Source: Geothrix fuzhouensis
GTDB taxonomy: Bacteria; Acidobacteriota; Holophagae; Holophagales; Holophagaceae
Assembly (NCBI RefSeq): GCF_024609325.1
Contig: NZ_JANHMQ010000003.1
Location: 124,001 to 188,000 of the forward strand
Direction: 5' to 3'
DNA length: 64,000 nt
The position numbers and the translations under genes are program-made. The notes under the pieces were generated by a model that made no database searches, was not told where the DNA came from, and was given only the letters and a program-made list of their open reading frames with translations. The number at the start of each line of letters is the position of its first letter. The first letter of the stretch is position 1. Of this stretch, positions 9,207 through 18,249 are shown in pieces.

Positions 9207-9923
9207 TTGAAGATCTACCCAACCTTGAATCTCCAGCATGGCCGTGTCATCCCGACGACGGGACAGGGCGGTCCCTCTGCGGAAGCACCGCTGGACCTCG
9301 CGGCCCGCCTCCTCGATGAGGGCGCCAAACGCATGGCCCTCGTGGATGTGGACGCCGCCCTGGGCAAGGGCAACAACCGCGACCTCATCGCCCAGATCCT
9401 CCAACGCTGCCAGGCCCGGGATCGCAAAGTCTGCATCCAGGTGGCCGGCGGCATCCGCAGCTCCGATCAGGCCCAGTTCTTCATTGATCAGGGCGCGGTC
9501 TGGCTCGTGGCGGGAACGATCCTCCACAAGTCGTCACTCGTCTCGGAACAGCTCATGGCGCGGTTCCAGCCCTTCCTCACCGCGGCCATCGACGCCCGCG
9601 GAGGCCAGGTGCATCGCTCGGGCTGGGTGGACACCGCCAACCTCAGCGCCCTTGACCTCGCCCTGCGGGCCAAGGCTTACGGCTTCAAGCGTCTGCTCTT
9701 CGTGGACATCCCCGAGGTTCCTGGCGCCGATCCCGACTTTGCCACCGCCGAGGCCCTGGCCACGGCCACGGGCCTGCCCCTGGTGATGGGCGGCAGCATC
9801 ACCTCCCTCCGGCATCTGGACGCGGCCCGCGCCCATCTTGGCCTCAAGGGCGCCTTGGTGGACGCCCTGCTCTTCCGCGAAGATCCCGGACTTCTGGCCC
9901 TCCTGCAAGCCGCCTGCGCCTGA
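9207..9923 (+). CDS. HisA-like (beta/alpha)8-barrel protein with altered active site
   Basis: The 238-residue protein aligns over its length with HisA, which isomerises ProFAR to PRFAR in histidine synthesis. VAGGIRS and AIDARGG are clear, and Asp129 matches the second catalytic Asp. The first catalytic Asp, in PALDL of HisA, is Asn8 (PTLNL). The loop DISRDGT is DIPEVPGAD, and the last phosphate-binding turn VGRAL is VDALL. No other his gene is near. A weakened paralogue or a related barrel isomerase with another substrate is more likely than ordinary HisA. Translation starts at a TTG; the next gene begins 11 nt after its stop. Confidence 0.65.
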   Translation: MKIYPTLNLQHGRVIPTTGQGGPSAEAPLDLAARLLDEGAKRMALVDVDAALGKGNNRDLIAQILQRCQARDRKVCIQVAGGIRSSDQAQFFIDQGAVWLVAGTILHKSSLVSEQLMARFQPFLTAAIDARGGQVHRSGWVDTANLSALDLALRAKAYGFKRLLFVDIPEVPGADPDFATAEALATATGLPLVMGGSITSLRHLDAARAHLGLKGALVDALLFREDPGLLALLQAACA

Positions 9924-9934
9924 CCGGAGGGACC

Positions 9935-11719
9935 GTGAAGGAAGCGGAAGGCGCGTTCCTCGCCAGCCTCACGGAACCTGAGCAGATCCACTTCCGCCAT
10001 CTGGCGTTGATCCGCCCCCAGCTGCCCACGGAAAGCCAGGTCTACATGCTGGAGGGCCTGGCCCGGTCCTTGGCCTCCCCCCGGCTGCTGACCCTCATGG
10101 CCCGCACACCCCACTGGCTGGCCCACTGGCCCATCCTCCTCAGCCTGGCCGAGAACGAGGCCACCCCCGAGGCCATCCGCCGCGACTTGGAGATGGTGGT
10201 CTCCCTCTTCGACCAGATGAGGGAGATGGACCAGGCGCCCCCAGCGGATAAGAAGGACCGCTCGGAGGCCGTCAAGGCGCTCTACTCGCAGCTGAATCCC
10301 GACCTGAAACCCGTGGCCAAGCTGCTGGCCAAGCTGATTGCCAAATCCGTCTCCGCCACCGGGAACACCCAGGAACTGCCTCCGCTGCCTGGCGAGGACA
10401 CGGATTGGGAGGCTCTCACGGCCCTGCCGGAAGCCCCGCCGCCCCAGGCCTCGGCCCCCATCCTGCACCGGGGCGACCGTCTCGCCCGAGCCCAGCAGAC
10501 CGCCCAGCCCGATGAACTCCTGGGTTTCCTGGTGGATGCCGACGCCGAGCTGCGGATGGTCGCCCTCCAGAATCCCCTGATTTCCGAGGATCTCATCCGC
10601 CGTGCCCTGGGACTGTGCGCCGTGCCGGAGTTCTTTGAAGAGGTCTACGCCGAGGCTCGCTGGTATTTCCGGGAACCTGTGCGCGAGAGCATCCAGGAGG
10701 CCCCGGGCTGTCCAGCTGGCCTCTCCCGCCGCCTGGCCCTCGCCTCCCACCTGGTGGCGGCGCTGGAACGGGGCGCGGCGCACCCGGCCTCCCTCCGACG
10801 CATCGTGAGCCTCTTCACCCAGCTGGAGGAGGGCGAGTACCAGTACGTCACCTACTGGGCCAAACGGCAGTCCCCACAGCTGCTGCGGGTGGTGAAGTAC
10901 TTCTATGATCGCCTGGTGCGTCAACGGTCTGGGCTTTCGTCGGCCCTGCCTGAGCGCGGCGAGGACGGGCGCTGGGCCAGCATGGAAGAGCGGGTCTTTC
11001 TCGCCACCCAGGCCACGCAGGAGGACCAGATCATCCAGGTGCTCAAGGACCCGGATCCGCAAGTCTTCCGCCTGGCCCTGGAGAATCCGGCGCTCACTTC
11101 CCGGATGCTGGCGTCCACCCTGCCCGCCCTGGACCGTGGCCGGGCTGAGCAAGTGGCCTCCCACGCCAATTGGCAGAAGGATCCACTGGTGGCCGAGACC
11201 CTGATCCACCATCCCCATCTGACGGAAACCACGGCCCTTCGCCTTCTGGCGAACCTGCCGGGCCTCAAGCCCGCCATCGAGATCCTGCGGGACCCCCGGC
11301 TCCAGCACCTGGAGGTCAAGCGCCAGGCCCTGGAAACCCTTCGCACCCTCTACCAGGACATGGATGTGTCCGAGCGGATTGCCGCCCTCCGCGCCTCCGG
11401 TGGCGAGCTGATGCGCCACCTGCCCCAGGAAGTGCTCCAGGACGAGGAGACGCTGCGGCGCATGGTGTCCGACCGCCAGCTGGACCCGGGCATCCTGCTC
11501 CGGTTGGCCCGCAACAAGCTGACCCCGCGCGCCGTACTCGAGCAGATCGCCAGCCACCCGGTCCTGATGGCCCACGCCGCGATCATGTCCGAGCTGTTGC
11601 TGAACCCCAAAACCCCGAAAGAAGCCTCCGCCCGGATCTGGGGGCTGTTATCCGAGGCCGAGCAGCAGCAACTTCTTCGCAGCCCCCACCTTCCCGCGAC
11701 CTTGCGGACCCTCGGGTAA
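9935..11719 (+). CDS. Hypothetical alpha-helical repeat (HEAT-like) protein
   Basis: I do not recognise the family. The 594-residue protein has no signal peptide or membrane segment and is almost entirely predicted helix. Two repeat-rich stretches, about residues 185-290 and 345-590, carry 30-40-residue units of the type 'D..LR..AL.NP.lt...l...L', which resemble HEAT or leucine-rich-variant repeats. Examples are DADAELRMVALQNPLIS and DPDPQVFRLALENPALT. A Pro-rich linker sits near residues 140-175. It starts at GTG 11 nt after the HisA-like gene with GGAGGG upstream. It is probably a protein-binding scaffold. Confidence 0.6.
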   Translation: MKEAEGAFLASLTEPEQIHFRHLALIRPQLPTESQVYMLEGLARSLASPRLLTLMARTPHWLAHWPILLSLAENEATPEAIRRDLEMVVSLFDQMREMDQAPPADKKDRSEAVKALYSQLNPDLKPVAKLLAKLIAKSVSATGNTQELPPLPGEDTDWEALTALPEAPPPQASAPILHRGDRLARAQQTAQPDELLGFLVDADAELRMVALQNPLISEDLIRRALGLCAVPEFFEEVYAEARWYFREPVRESIQEAPGCPAGLSRRLALASHLVAALERGAAHPASLRRIVSLFTQLEEGEYQYVTYWAKRQSPQLLRVVKYFYDRLVRQRSGLSSALPERGEDGRWASMEERVFLATQATQEDQIIQVLKDPDPQVFRLALENPALTSRMLASTLPALDRGRAEQVASHANWQKDPLVAETLIHHPHLTETTALRLLANLPGLKPAIEILRDPRLQHLEVKRQALETLRTLYQDMDVSERIAALRASGGELMRHLPQEVLQDEETLRRMVSDRQLDPGILLRLARNKLTPRAVLEQIASHPVLMAHAAIMSELLLNPKTPKEASARIWGLLSEAEQQQLLRSPHLPATLRTLG

Positions 11720-11761
11720 ACGGGAGCACCACCGCCCCGTAACCCAAGTCCAGGAGCCCTC

Positions 11762-12772
11762 ATGCGCCGCCCCGCCGCCATTCTGATTCCCGCCGCGGTG
11801 GTTGTGCTCTGCCTGCCCTTCGCGGGTTCCTGCCGGCCCAAGCCGCGCGTTCCCGGTTGGGTGGAGGCGGCACCGGCCGATAGCGTGGCGGCCTTTTCCG
11901 GCGAAGCGGCCTGGATGCTCACGCACAAGGAGGTCCAGTCCCTGATTTCCCGGGATCCCATGGTGGAGCGGGCCCTCGACATCTTCCTCCAGAAGGCCCG
12001 CATCAACCCGCGGACCGAAACCGGCCGGGTGACCTTCCATGTCATGGGCGTGCCGCAACAGGGCGAGCAGAACCTTCAGAAGGGCCTTGAGCATGTGCTC
12101 ATCCAACTGAACCAGTTCGCGGATCCAACGGCCCTGGTGGCGGCTCTGGCCGAGTCCTTCCCCCAGGAGGGAAGCCTGCGCCTCCACGGCCGGGACTGGC
12201 CCCTCCACGTGATCCTTGATCTGGAGGCCCAGGGAGCGAAGGCCCATATCCGCGCCGCGAGCGACGAAAAGGGGCAGCTTTGGATCGGGTCACTGGAGGC
12301 CCTCCAGCGCATGGCCGCCAAGGACAGTCTCGCCTCCCAACCGGACGCGGCGCTCGCGGCAGAGTGGATCAGCGCCCGCGCCCCGTTCCAGGGCTACCTC
12401 CAACCCGAGGCCCTGCTGGGCGGCCTGCGCAAGAACCTGCAAGGCAGCTTCGTCCAGGATCTGCCTCAAGGTGTCGACGCGCTCTTCTGGAGCATCACAC
12501 CACCGGCGCAGACGGACCAGCCCATCCGGTTCGAACTGGCCCTCGCGGGCACACCCGAGGGCATCAACCAGGTCACGCCCTGGCTCCAGCGGCTGGTGGC
12601 CGCCGCCAATGCCGTGCAGTCCGCCCCTGGCGCAGCCCCCCAATTGATGCAGGAGAAGCGCCGCGTGGGCCTGCATTGCGCCCTCACCCCAGAGCAGCTC
12701 AAACTGGTCATGGAGAAGCTGGGCCAGCCGGGCTTCTCTTTCAGTCTGCCGACCAGGATCCCCAGGGCATGA
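11762..12772 (+). CDS. Hypothetical exported protein, probable lipoprotein
   Basis: The 336-residue product has a signal peptide (RRPAAILIP then a hydrophobic core) ending in FAGSC, a loose lipobox. The mature part is soluble, with no motif I recognise; it has a hydrophobic-strand/helix pattern such as DSVAAFSGEAAW and HVLIQLNQFADPTALV that recalls substrate-free DUF-type periplasmic proteins. AGGAG lies before the ATG. Its stop overlaps the start of a sigma factor gene by ATGA, so it heads a four-gene unit and may be part of the signal sensed by that system. Confidence 0.6.
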   Translation: MRRPAAILIPAAVVVLCLPFAGSCRPKPRVPGWVEAAPADSVAAFSGEAAWMLTHKEVQSLISRDPMVERALDIFLQKARINPRTETGRVTFHVMGVPQQGEQNLQKGLEHVLIQLNQFADPTALVAALAESFPQEGSLRLHGRDWPLHVILDLEAQGAKAHIRAASDEKGQLWIGSLEALQRMAAKDSLASQPDAALAAEWISARAPFQGYLQPEALLGGLRKNLQGSFVQDLPQGVDALFWSITPPAQTDQPIRFELALAGTPEGINQVTPWLQRLVAAANAVQSAPGAAPQLMQEKRRVGLHCALTPEQLKLVMEKLGQPGFSFSLPTRIPRA

Positions 12773-13362
12773 GCGAGGCCACACCCCAGCCTGCGGGCGC
12801 CCCCGGAGCCCTTCCGTCGGAGACCACGTCCCCTGAGTTCTGGATGGCCCAGCTCAAAGCCGGCCGGGAGGAGGCCCTGGCCCACCTCATGGCCCGCTTC
12901 GAGCGCCCCCTCTGCGCATTCCTCCACCGGCGCCTGCAGGGCGAGGCCGGGGTGGTCCAGGAACTGGTCCAGGAGGTTTTTCTCAAGTGTCTCCAGCATT
13001 GTCAACGTTTCGAGGAGGGCCGGCCCGTGGCCGCCTGGCTTTTTACGCTGGCGGCTAATGCGGCGACGGACCATCTGCGTAGACGAGGGCGAGAGGTACC
13101 CCCTCCCGAGACCTTTGACGCTCCGGACCCCGACCAGGCTTCACCCTGGGAATCCGTGGACCAAAGCCGGCGGATCCAGGCTCTGCGCGGAGCCTTGGAC
13201 GGCCTGACCCCCCGCCAGCGAGCCATGGTGCTCGCTTACTACGTCCAGGAACATCCGGTGAAACGGATCGCCCAGGATCTGGGCTGCGCCGAAGGCACCG
13301 TGAAAGCCACCCTGTTCCAAAGCCTCCAGAAGCTCCGCAAGACCCTTGGACCCCAGCCATGA
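12769..13362 (+). CDS. ECF-type RNA polymerase sigma factor
   Basis: The 197-residue protein has region 2 (about residues 25-100: FLHRRLQG, ELVQEVFLKCLQ, VAAWLFTLAANAATDHLRRRG) and region 4 (about residues 135-190: GALDGLTPRQRAMVLAYYVQ, then the helix-turn-helix IAQDLGCAEGTVKATLFQSL). There is no region 1 or 3, so it is an ECF sigma factor. It would direct polymerase to a small regulon, often including its own operon. It overlaps the lipoprotein gene before it and the membrane protein gene after it by ATGA, which points to fixed stoichiometry. Confidence 0.93.
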   Translation: MSEATPQPAGAPGALPSETTSPEFWMAQLKAGREEALAHLMARFERPLCAFLHRRLQGEAGVVQELVQEVFLKCLQHCQRFEEGRPVAAWLFTLAANAATDHLRRRGREVPPPETFDAPDPDQASPWESVDQSRRIQALRGALDGLTPRQRAMVLAYYVQEHPVKRIAQDLGCAEGTVKATLFQSLQKLRKTLGPQP

Positions 13363-14048
13363 CCCCCGCCCCTCTCCACCGACCTGATCCCCGCCTCCTG
13401 GACGAGGCCCGGGGCTTCGAGCTGCTCGAACAGCCCGAGCTCTGGCCGGAGGATCCCACCCAACAGGCGGAGCTGGCCGAGCTGCTGGAGCTCCATCTGG
13501 CCCTTGGCTGCCACGGCCCCGTCCTGGCCGAGAGCCTGGCCCCCGCCCCTCGTACCCGCTGGACCAGCTCTTGGACCTTGGCCGCGGCCGCCGTCCTCCT
13601 GGTGGCCCTGATCCCTGCCGCTTATACCGTGCAGCACACCCAGAGCCTCCGGGCCCAGGCCCAGGACACCGCCCGCCTCGAGCAGCTGGCTCGCAAGCGC
13701 ACCCAGGACCGCGCCTGGATCGCCTTCTTCCGGCAGAGCTCCAGCCTGCTCCAGGATTTCGAGCAGAACCCGGCCCTGTGCAAGAAGGGCGAGGAGGACC
13801 GCCGTCAGGAGCGCGAGACGGCCTTGGTTCTGCTGGAAGCCAGCCACCAACTCGCCGCCCAGGGCGCGCCCATCCAAGAGGCCGAAGCCACCCGCGCCAA
13901 CCTGCACGCCTGGCTCTCTGAGGTGGCCTTCGAGGATGACTGTCTCAGCGTCGAGCGAGTCCGCGAGCTCCGGCAGTGGGCCGCCGCCCACAACCTGGAA
14001 GGCCAAGCGGAGCGCATGGAGCGTCGCCTGAGGGGAGACGGCGCATGA
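13359..14048 (+). CDS. Putative anti-sigma factor (single-pass membrane protein)
   Basis: The 229-residue protein has a cytoplasmic N-terminal part of about 65 residues, one membrane helix (about residues 70-92, WTLAAAAVLLVALIPAAYTV) and a charged, helical periplasmic part. The position directly after an ECF sigma gene, with an ATGA overlap, and this topology are what an anti-sigma factor shows. I do not see the HxxxCxxC zinc motif of the ZAS class; CHGPV is the only nearby Cys/His pair. The role is inferred from context. Confidence 0.6.
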   Translation: MTPAPLHRPDPRLLDEARGFELLEQPELWPEDPTQQAELAELLELHLALGCHGPVLAESLAPAPRTRWTSSWTLAAAAVLLVALIPAAYTVQHTQSLRAQAQDTARLEQLARKRTQDRAWIAFFRQSSSLLQDFEQNPALCKKGEEDRRQERETALVLLEASHQLAAQGAPIQEAEATRANLHAWLSEVAFEDDCLSVERVRELRQWAAAHNLEGQAERMERRLRGDGA

Positions 14049-14863
14049 CCCTGGCTTTCCTCCTGGCCGCATCGGCCCTGGTGATCCCCGCCGCTCCAAT
14101 GCCTGTCGCGGTTGTGCTGGTGGCCCCGGAGAACCCCGCGGAGGCCCTGTTCCGGCAGGCCCGCGACCTGCGGTACGCTCAGCGCTGGTACCAGGCCGCC
14201 CAGGCCTACCGCACACTGCTCCGGGAATTCCCCGCCTCGTCCCGGGCTGTAGATGCCCGCTACTGGTTGGCCTCCAGCCTCGAGCAGGACCAGCGGTGGG
14301 ATGAAGCCGCCGACGCCTACACCGACTTTCTGGCCAGACATCCGGATCAGCGCATGCTGGGCAAGGAAGCCAAGCTCAACCGTGTGCGCTGCTGGGGCAT
14401 CCGCCAGTGGGACAACCCTGCCGCCCAGGCCGGTCTGGCGGCGGCCCTTTCCGACGAGCGCGAGGAAATCCGCATCGCCGCGGCCCTCCAGCTGGCCAAG
14501 CGCAGGGATGCCCGCGCCGTGCCGGTGCTCCAGGCCGGGCTCCGGGCGGACCTCTCCTCCGAGGCCTGCCGCCTGGCGCTGCAGTCCATGGGTGTCCAGC
14601 CCCTGGCCACCGGGCCCACCCAGGGCCGCTTTCTGGTGATCCGGGTGAAGGAGCGGACCAAGCCTGAGGCCCTGACCGTGCGGCTGACCCTGGGTCTGGC
14701 CCGGGCCGTGGGGGGGTACCTTTCCGATGAGCAGTTGCGCCAGGCCAAGAAGCAGGGGGTGGACCTGGAGCGCCTCATGGACCAGGCCTTGAACGCCCCC
14801 AAGGGCACGGAACTCTTCAGCCTGGATGACGGCAAGAGCACGGTGACGGTGACAGTCGAATAG
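14045..14863 (+). CDS. Exported TPR/HEAT-repeat protein
   Basis: The 272-residue protein starts with a short signal-like segment (LAFLLAASALVIPAAPMPVAVV). Two or three TPR units follow (AEALFRQARDLRYAQRWYQA, then YWLASSLEQDQRWDEAADAY), like BamD or YbgF. A HEAT-like block (EEIRIAAALQLAKRRDARAV) comes next, then a C-terminal domain of unknown type. It overlaps the putative anti-sigma gene by ATGA and closes the unit. It probably works in the periplasm as a binding scaffold, possibly controlled by or sensing for the sigma factor. Confidence 0.6.
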   Translation: MTLAFLLAASALVIPAAPMPVAVVLVAPENPAEALFRQARDLRYAQRWYQAAQAYRTLLREFPASSRAVDARYWLASSLEQDQRWDEAADAYTDFLARHPDQRMLGKEAKLNRVRCWGIRQWDNPAAQAGLAAALSDEREEIRIAAALQLAKRRDARAVPVLQAGLRADLSSEACRLALQSMGVQPLATGPTQGRFLVIRVKERTKPEALTVRLTLGLARAVGGYLSDEQLRQAKKQGVDLERLMDQALNAPKGTELFSLDDGKSTVTVTVE

Positions 14864-14912
14864 CCGACCGTGACGGTAGCGCAGGCCGGACCGGCTAAGC
14901 TGGTCGCTGACC

Positions 14913-16718
14913 ATGTCGCGACTCCTGCGTTTCTTCAACGACCACCTTCGAGCCCATGCCCCCCTTATCGCGGGGGCCTCGCTGCTCCTGCTCCTGGCCG
15001 GCCTTTGCCAGGGCGCCCTCATCGCCTCCATCAAATTCGTGTTCGACGATGGCAAGGCCCACGCCATGGGACTCGCCCAGGGCGGCCTCTTCGGCCAACT
15101 GGAGCACCTGCGCGCCTGGGTCCTGGCCCACCTGCCCGAGGCCTCCGCCCTGCGCACGGGCCTGCTGGTGCCCCTGGTGCTGGTGCTGCTCTTCGCCCTG
15201 AAGGGCCTCTTCACCTACGCCGGCACCCTGCTCATGGTGCGCAGTGGCATCCGCGCCACCCAGGCCTTCCGCGAACGCCTCTTCGCCCACCTGCTGACCC
15301 AGGAGCCGGCCTTCTTCCAGAAGCATCCCGTGGGCGAGCTGATCACGCGCAGCATCAGCGATGTGGGCGCCGTCCAGGGCATCGCCAGCAACCAGCTGGC
15401 GGAGGCTGTGCGCGAGACCTGCGTGGCCGTCACCATGCTGGCCACGGTTCTCTACATGGATTGGAAGCTGAGCCTCACGCTGTTCCTGGCCGGCCCCCTC
15501 GTGGTGCTGCCCGTGAAGCGCCTCAGCCAGCGCATCCGGAAAGTGAACCACCGGAACCAGGAGGCCTCCAGCCGCCTGCTGCAGCGCCTGAAGGAAGTGT
15601 TCAGCAACATCCGTGTGGTCCAGGCCTTCGCCCGGGAATCCTACGAGGTCAGCCGCTTCCAGGTCCAGAACAACGAGCTCTACCGCCTGGGCATGAAGAG
15701 CGCCCGCGCCTCGGCCCTCTCCACCCCGATCATGGAGCTGGTGGGGGGCTTCCTGCTGGCGGGCCTTGCCGCCTATGCCGCGGGACGCTTCAAGGCAGGC
15801 ACGCTCACCACCGAGAACTTCCTCACCTACATCCTGGCCATCTACGCTCTGTACGATCCCCTCCGCCGGCTCACCAAGCTCAACAACGAGATCCAGGTGG
15901 CCTCCGCCAGCCTGGATCGGGTCTATTCCATGCTGGACCGGAAGCCGGAGCTGCCCTTGAGCCCGCATCCGAAGCCCGTGCCCGCAAGACCCGCCCTCCT
16001 GCGCTTCGAAGGCGTGGAGTTCGCCTACGACGACAAGCACCCCGTCCTGCGCGGCATCGACCTCGAGGTGCGCGCCGGGGAGACCGTGGCCCTGGTGGGT
16101 GGCAGCGGCGGGGGCAAGACCACCCTCGTGAACCTGGTACCCCGCTTCTTCGACCCCACCGCCGGGCGGATCACCCTCGACGGCATCGACCTGCGCGACT
16201 TCGATCCCCGCGAACTCCGCAAGATCATCGGCATCGTCACCCAGGAGACCCTGCTCTTCATGGACACCGTCCACGACAACATCGCCTATGGCAAGCAGGC
16301 CAGCCGCGAAGCAGTCATCGTGGCCGCGAAGAAGGCCCACGCCCACGACTTCATCATGGGCCTGCCCCACGGCTATGACACCCCCCTGGCGGAGACAGGC
16401 TCCAGTGTGAGCGGAGGTCAGCGCCAGCGCCTCGCCATCGCCCGGGCCCTGTTGCAGGATCCGCCGATTCTCATCCTCGACGAAGCCACCAGCGCCCTGG
16501 ACACCGAGAGCGAACGCGCTGTGCAGGCCGCCCTGGAAACCCTCATGCAGGACCGCACCACCCTCGTCATCGCCCACCGCCTCAGCACCGTCCAGCGCGC
16601 CACCCGCATCTGCGCCATGAAGCAGGGCCGTATCGTGGAGCAAGGCAACCACGATGATCTGCTTTCCCGCCATGGCGAGTACGCGCGACTGCATCGGCTG
16701 CAGTTCGCCGAAGCGTGA
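14913..16718 (+). CDS. MsbA-like ABC exporter (fused permease and ATPase)
   Basis: The 601-residue half-transporter has six membrane helices in residues 1-320 and a nucleotide-binding domain with Walker A GGSGGGKTT (about residue 396), the signature VSGGQRQRL (about residue 498), Walker B ILILDEATSALD and the switch His in IAHRLS. The membrane domain segment KHPVGELITRSISDVGAVQG is typical of MsbA, the lipid A flippase, and related exporters. With no lipid A genes adjacent, the substrate remains an inference. It precedes queA by 10 nt and probably forms an operon with it. Confidence 0.88.
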   Translation: MSRLLRFFNDHLRAHAPLIAGASLLLLLAGLCQGALIASIKFVFDDGKAHAMGLAQGGLFGQLEHLRAWVLAHLPEASALRTGLLVPLVLVLLFALKGLFTYAGTLLMVRSGIRATQAFRERLFAHLLTQEPAFFQKHPVGELITRSISDVGAVQGIASNQLAEAVRETCVAVTMLATVLYMDWKLSLTLFLAGPLVVLPVKRLSQRIRKVNHRNQEASSRLLQRLKEVFSNIRVVQAFARESYEVSRFQVQNNELYRLGMKSARASALSTPIMELVGGFLLAGLAAYAAGRFKAGTLTTENFLTYILAIYALYDPLRRLTKLNNEIQVASASLDRVYSMLDRKPELPLSPHPKPVPARPALLRFEGVEFAYDDKHPVLRGIDLEVRAGETVALVGGSGGGKTTLVNLVPRFFDPTAGRITLDGIDLRDFDPRELRKIIGIVTQETLLFMDTVHDNIAYGKQASREAVIVAAKKAHAHDFIMGLPHGYDTPLAETGSSVSGGQRQRLAIARALLQDPPILILDEATSALDTESERAVQAALETLMQDRTTLVIAHRLSTVQRATRICAMKQGRIVEQGNHDDLLSRHGEYARLHRLQFAEA

Positions 16719-16728
16719 CGCCAGCCTG

Positions 16729-17796
16729 ATGCTCCGCTCCGACTTCCACTTCGACCTCCCGCCGGAACTCATCGCCCAGCACCCGACGGCCGACCGCGAT
16801 GGGGCGCGGCTGCTGGTGGTGGATGCGCGGACGGGCACCTGGTCTCACCGCGCCATCCGGGAGCTGCCCGGTCTCGTTCCCGCGGGCAGCCTCTGCGTGC
16901 CCAATGATGTGCGGGTGCGCCACGCCCGCCTCTTCCTGCGGCGCGCGGGGGGCGGGGCGGGCGAAGCCCTGCTGTTGCGGAGCCTTGGGGGCGGCACCTT
17001 CGAGGCCCTGGTGAAGCCCGGCGCGCGGCTGAAGCCGGGGGCCTCGGCCACCGTGGTGGATCCCGTCTCCGGCGCGGACCTGGCCCGCCTGGACATCCTG
17101 GCCACCCTGCCCGAGGGCCTGCGTACGGTGCGGGTCCACGCCGACCACGGCCTGGACTGGGACGAGATTGACCGCATCGGCCGTCTGCCCCTGCCGCCCT
17201 ACATCGACCACCTGGCCGACGGCGAGGACGAGACCCGCTACCAGACCGTCTTTGCAGCCAGAGAGGGCGAGGCCGTGGCGGCTCCCACGGCAGGCCTCCA
17301 CTTCACACCGGCGCTTATCGACGCGCTGAAGGCCCGCGGCTGTGGCTGGCATCCGGTGCGGCTCCACGTGGGCCTGGGCACCTTCCGGCCCATGACGGCC
17401 GAACGCCTCGAAGACCACGCCATGCACGAAGAGCGCTTCGAGATCCCGGAGGCCACGGCCGAGGTCCTGGAACCCGTGCTCCGAAACCGAGCACAGCCCC
17501 TGCTCTGTGTGGGCACCACCGCCCTGCGCACCCTTGAAGGGGCCTGGGACGGCTCACGTCTGGCGCGTAGCGGCGCCACCCGCCTCTTCATCACACCCGG
17601 CTATCGCCTGCGCACCGCGGACCACCTGCTCACCAATTTCCATCTGCCGGAAAGCACCCTCTTCGTGCTGGTGTCGACGTTGCTCGGCCTGGACCTGGCC
17701 CAGGCCGCCTACGCCGAGGCCGTGCGCGAGCGCTACCGGTTCTTCAGCTACGGCGACGCGATGCTGATCCTGAATGTCGGACCCAGCCCGGCGTGA
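16729..17796 (+). CDS. queA: tRNA preQ1(34) S-adenosylmethionine ribosyltransferase-isomerase
   Basis: QueA transfers ribose from SAM to preQ1 in tRNA to form epoxyqueuosine. The 355-residue protein begins FHFDLPPELIAQHP and carries GLHFTPALID, HVGLGTFRPM, HEERFEIP, VGTTALRTLE and TNFHLPESTL, all family hallmarks. The ATG at 16729 is chosen because the family N-terminus begins there; upstream in-frame codons lie inside the ABC gene. It ends before a hairpin shared with a convergent gene. Confidence 0.97.
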   Translation: MLRSDFHFDLPPELIAQHPTADRDGARLLVVDARTGTWSHRAIRELPGLVPAGSLCVPNDVRVRHARLFLRRAGGGAGEALLLRSLGGGTFEALVKPGARLKPGASATVVDPVSGADLARLDILATLPEGLRTVRVHADHGLDWDEIDRIGRLPLPPYIDHLADGEDETRYQTVFAAREGEAVAAPTAGLHFTPALIDALKARGCGWHPVRLHVGLGTFRPMTAERLEDHAMHEERFEIPEATAEVLEPVLRNRAQPLLCVGTTALRTLEGAWDGSRLARSGATRLFITPGYRLRTADHLLTNFHLPESTLFVLVSTLLGLDLAQAAYAEAVRERYRFFSYGDAMLILNVGPSPA

Positions 17797-17821
17797 TTCG
17801 CTTCCTGTGGGGCCCCGCTCC

Positions 17822-17844
17822 GTGCGCGACATTCAGTCGCGCAC
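17822..17844. terminator. Hairpin between queA and a convergent gene
   Basis: A perfect 9-bp stem (17822-17830 with 17836-17844) closes an ATTCA loop between two convergent genes. There is no clear T-run on either side. It is placed where a two-way terminator would be. Confidence 0.55.
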
Positions 17845-17866
17845 TCCGCGACCCACATGGGCGCGA

Positions 17867-18214
17867 CTACAGGTAATCCACAAACTGGTGGACCACCGGG
17901 ATGCGGTGTTTCTTGCCCTTGGTGGCCTGGAGGACGCTGGTCACCGACATGCCGAGGCACCAGAGCAGCCAGAGCGGCAGAAAGAAGCGCACCGAGACCG
18001 CCCCGAAGATGGGGAACAGGCCCAGGATGAGCAGGGCCAGAGTCACGGTGCATTCCGCGAAGGCCAGGATGACGCCCTGGCGGGCATGCCAAAGCAGCTC
18101 CGCGTCCTCGCGGTTCCGCATGTAAGGAAGGAAGGCCCAGGGCCCCGCGTAGCACAGGATCAGGTCTCGCAGGCGCTCCCCCACGTAGAGGGGAGTCGGG
18201 GCATCCAGGGACAC
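17867..18214 (-). CDS. Small membrane protein, DUF4870-like
   Basis: The 115-residue protein has three hydrophobic segments, an amphipathic opening (YVGERLRDLILCYAGPWAFL) and a DAELLWHARQGVILA stretch. This resembles DUF4870 (Tic20-like) proteins, where '..WHaKQG..L' precedes the second helix. No enzymatic motif is present. It stands alone between queA (convergent) and a TauE/SafE permease 36 bp upstream in the same direction. The function is unknown. Confidence 0.6.
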   Translation of the reverse strand: MSLDAPTPLYVGERLRDLILCYAGPWAFLPYMRNREDAELLWHARQGVILAFAECTVTLALLILGLFPIFGAVSVRFFLPLWLLWCLGMSVTSVLQATKGKKHRIPVVHQFVDYL

Positions 18215-18249
18215 GGCAACCTCCGGCTCGAGGATAGCGCAAGAGGGGC

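Noticed and set aside
14870-16378. 502-codon frame overlapping the ABC exporter in another phase
   Set aside because: Its composition (Pro/Arg/Gly-rich) is that of an out-of-phase translation, while the ABC frame has all motifs.
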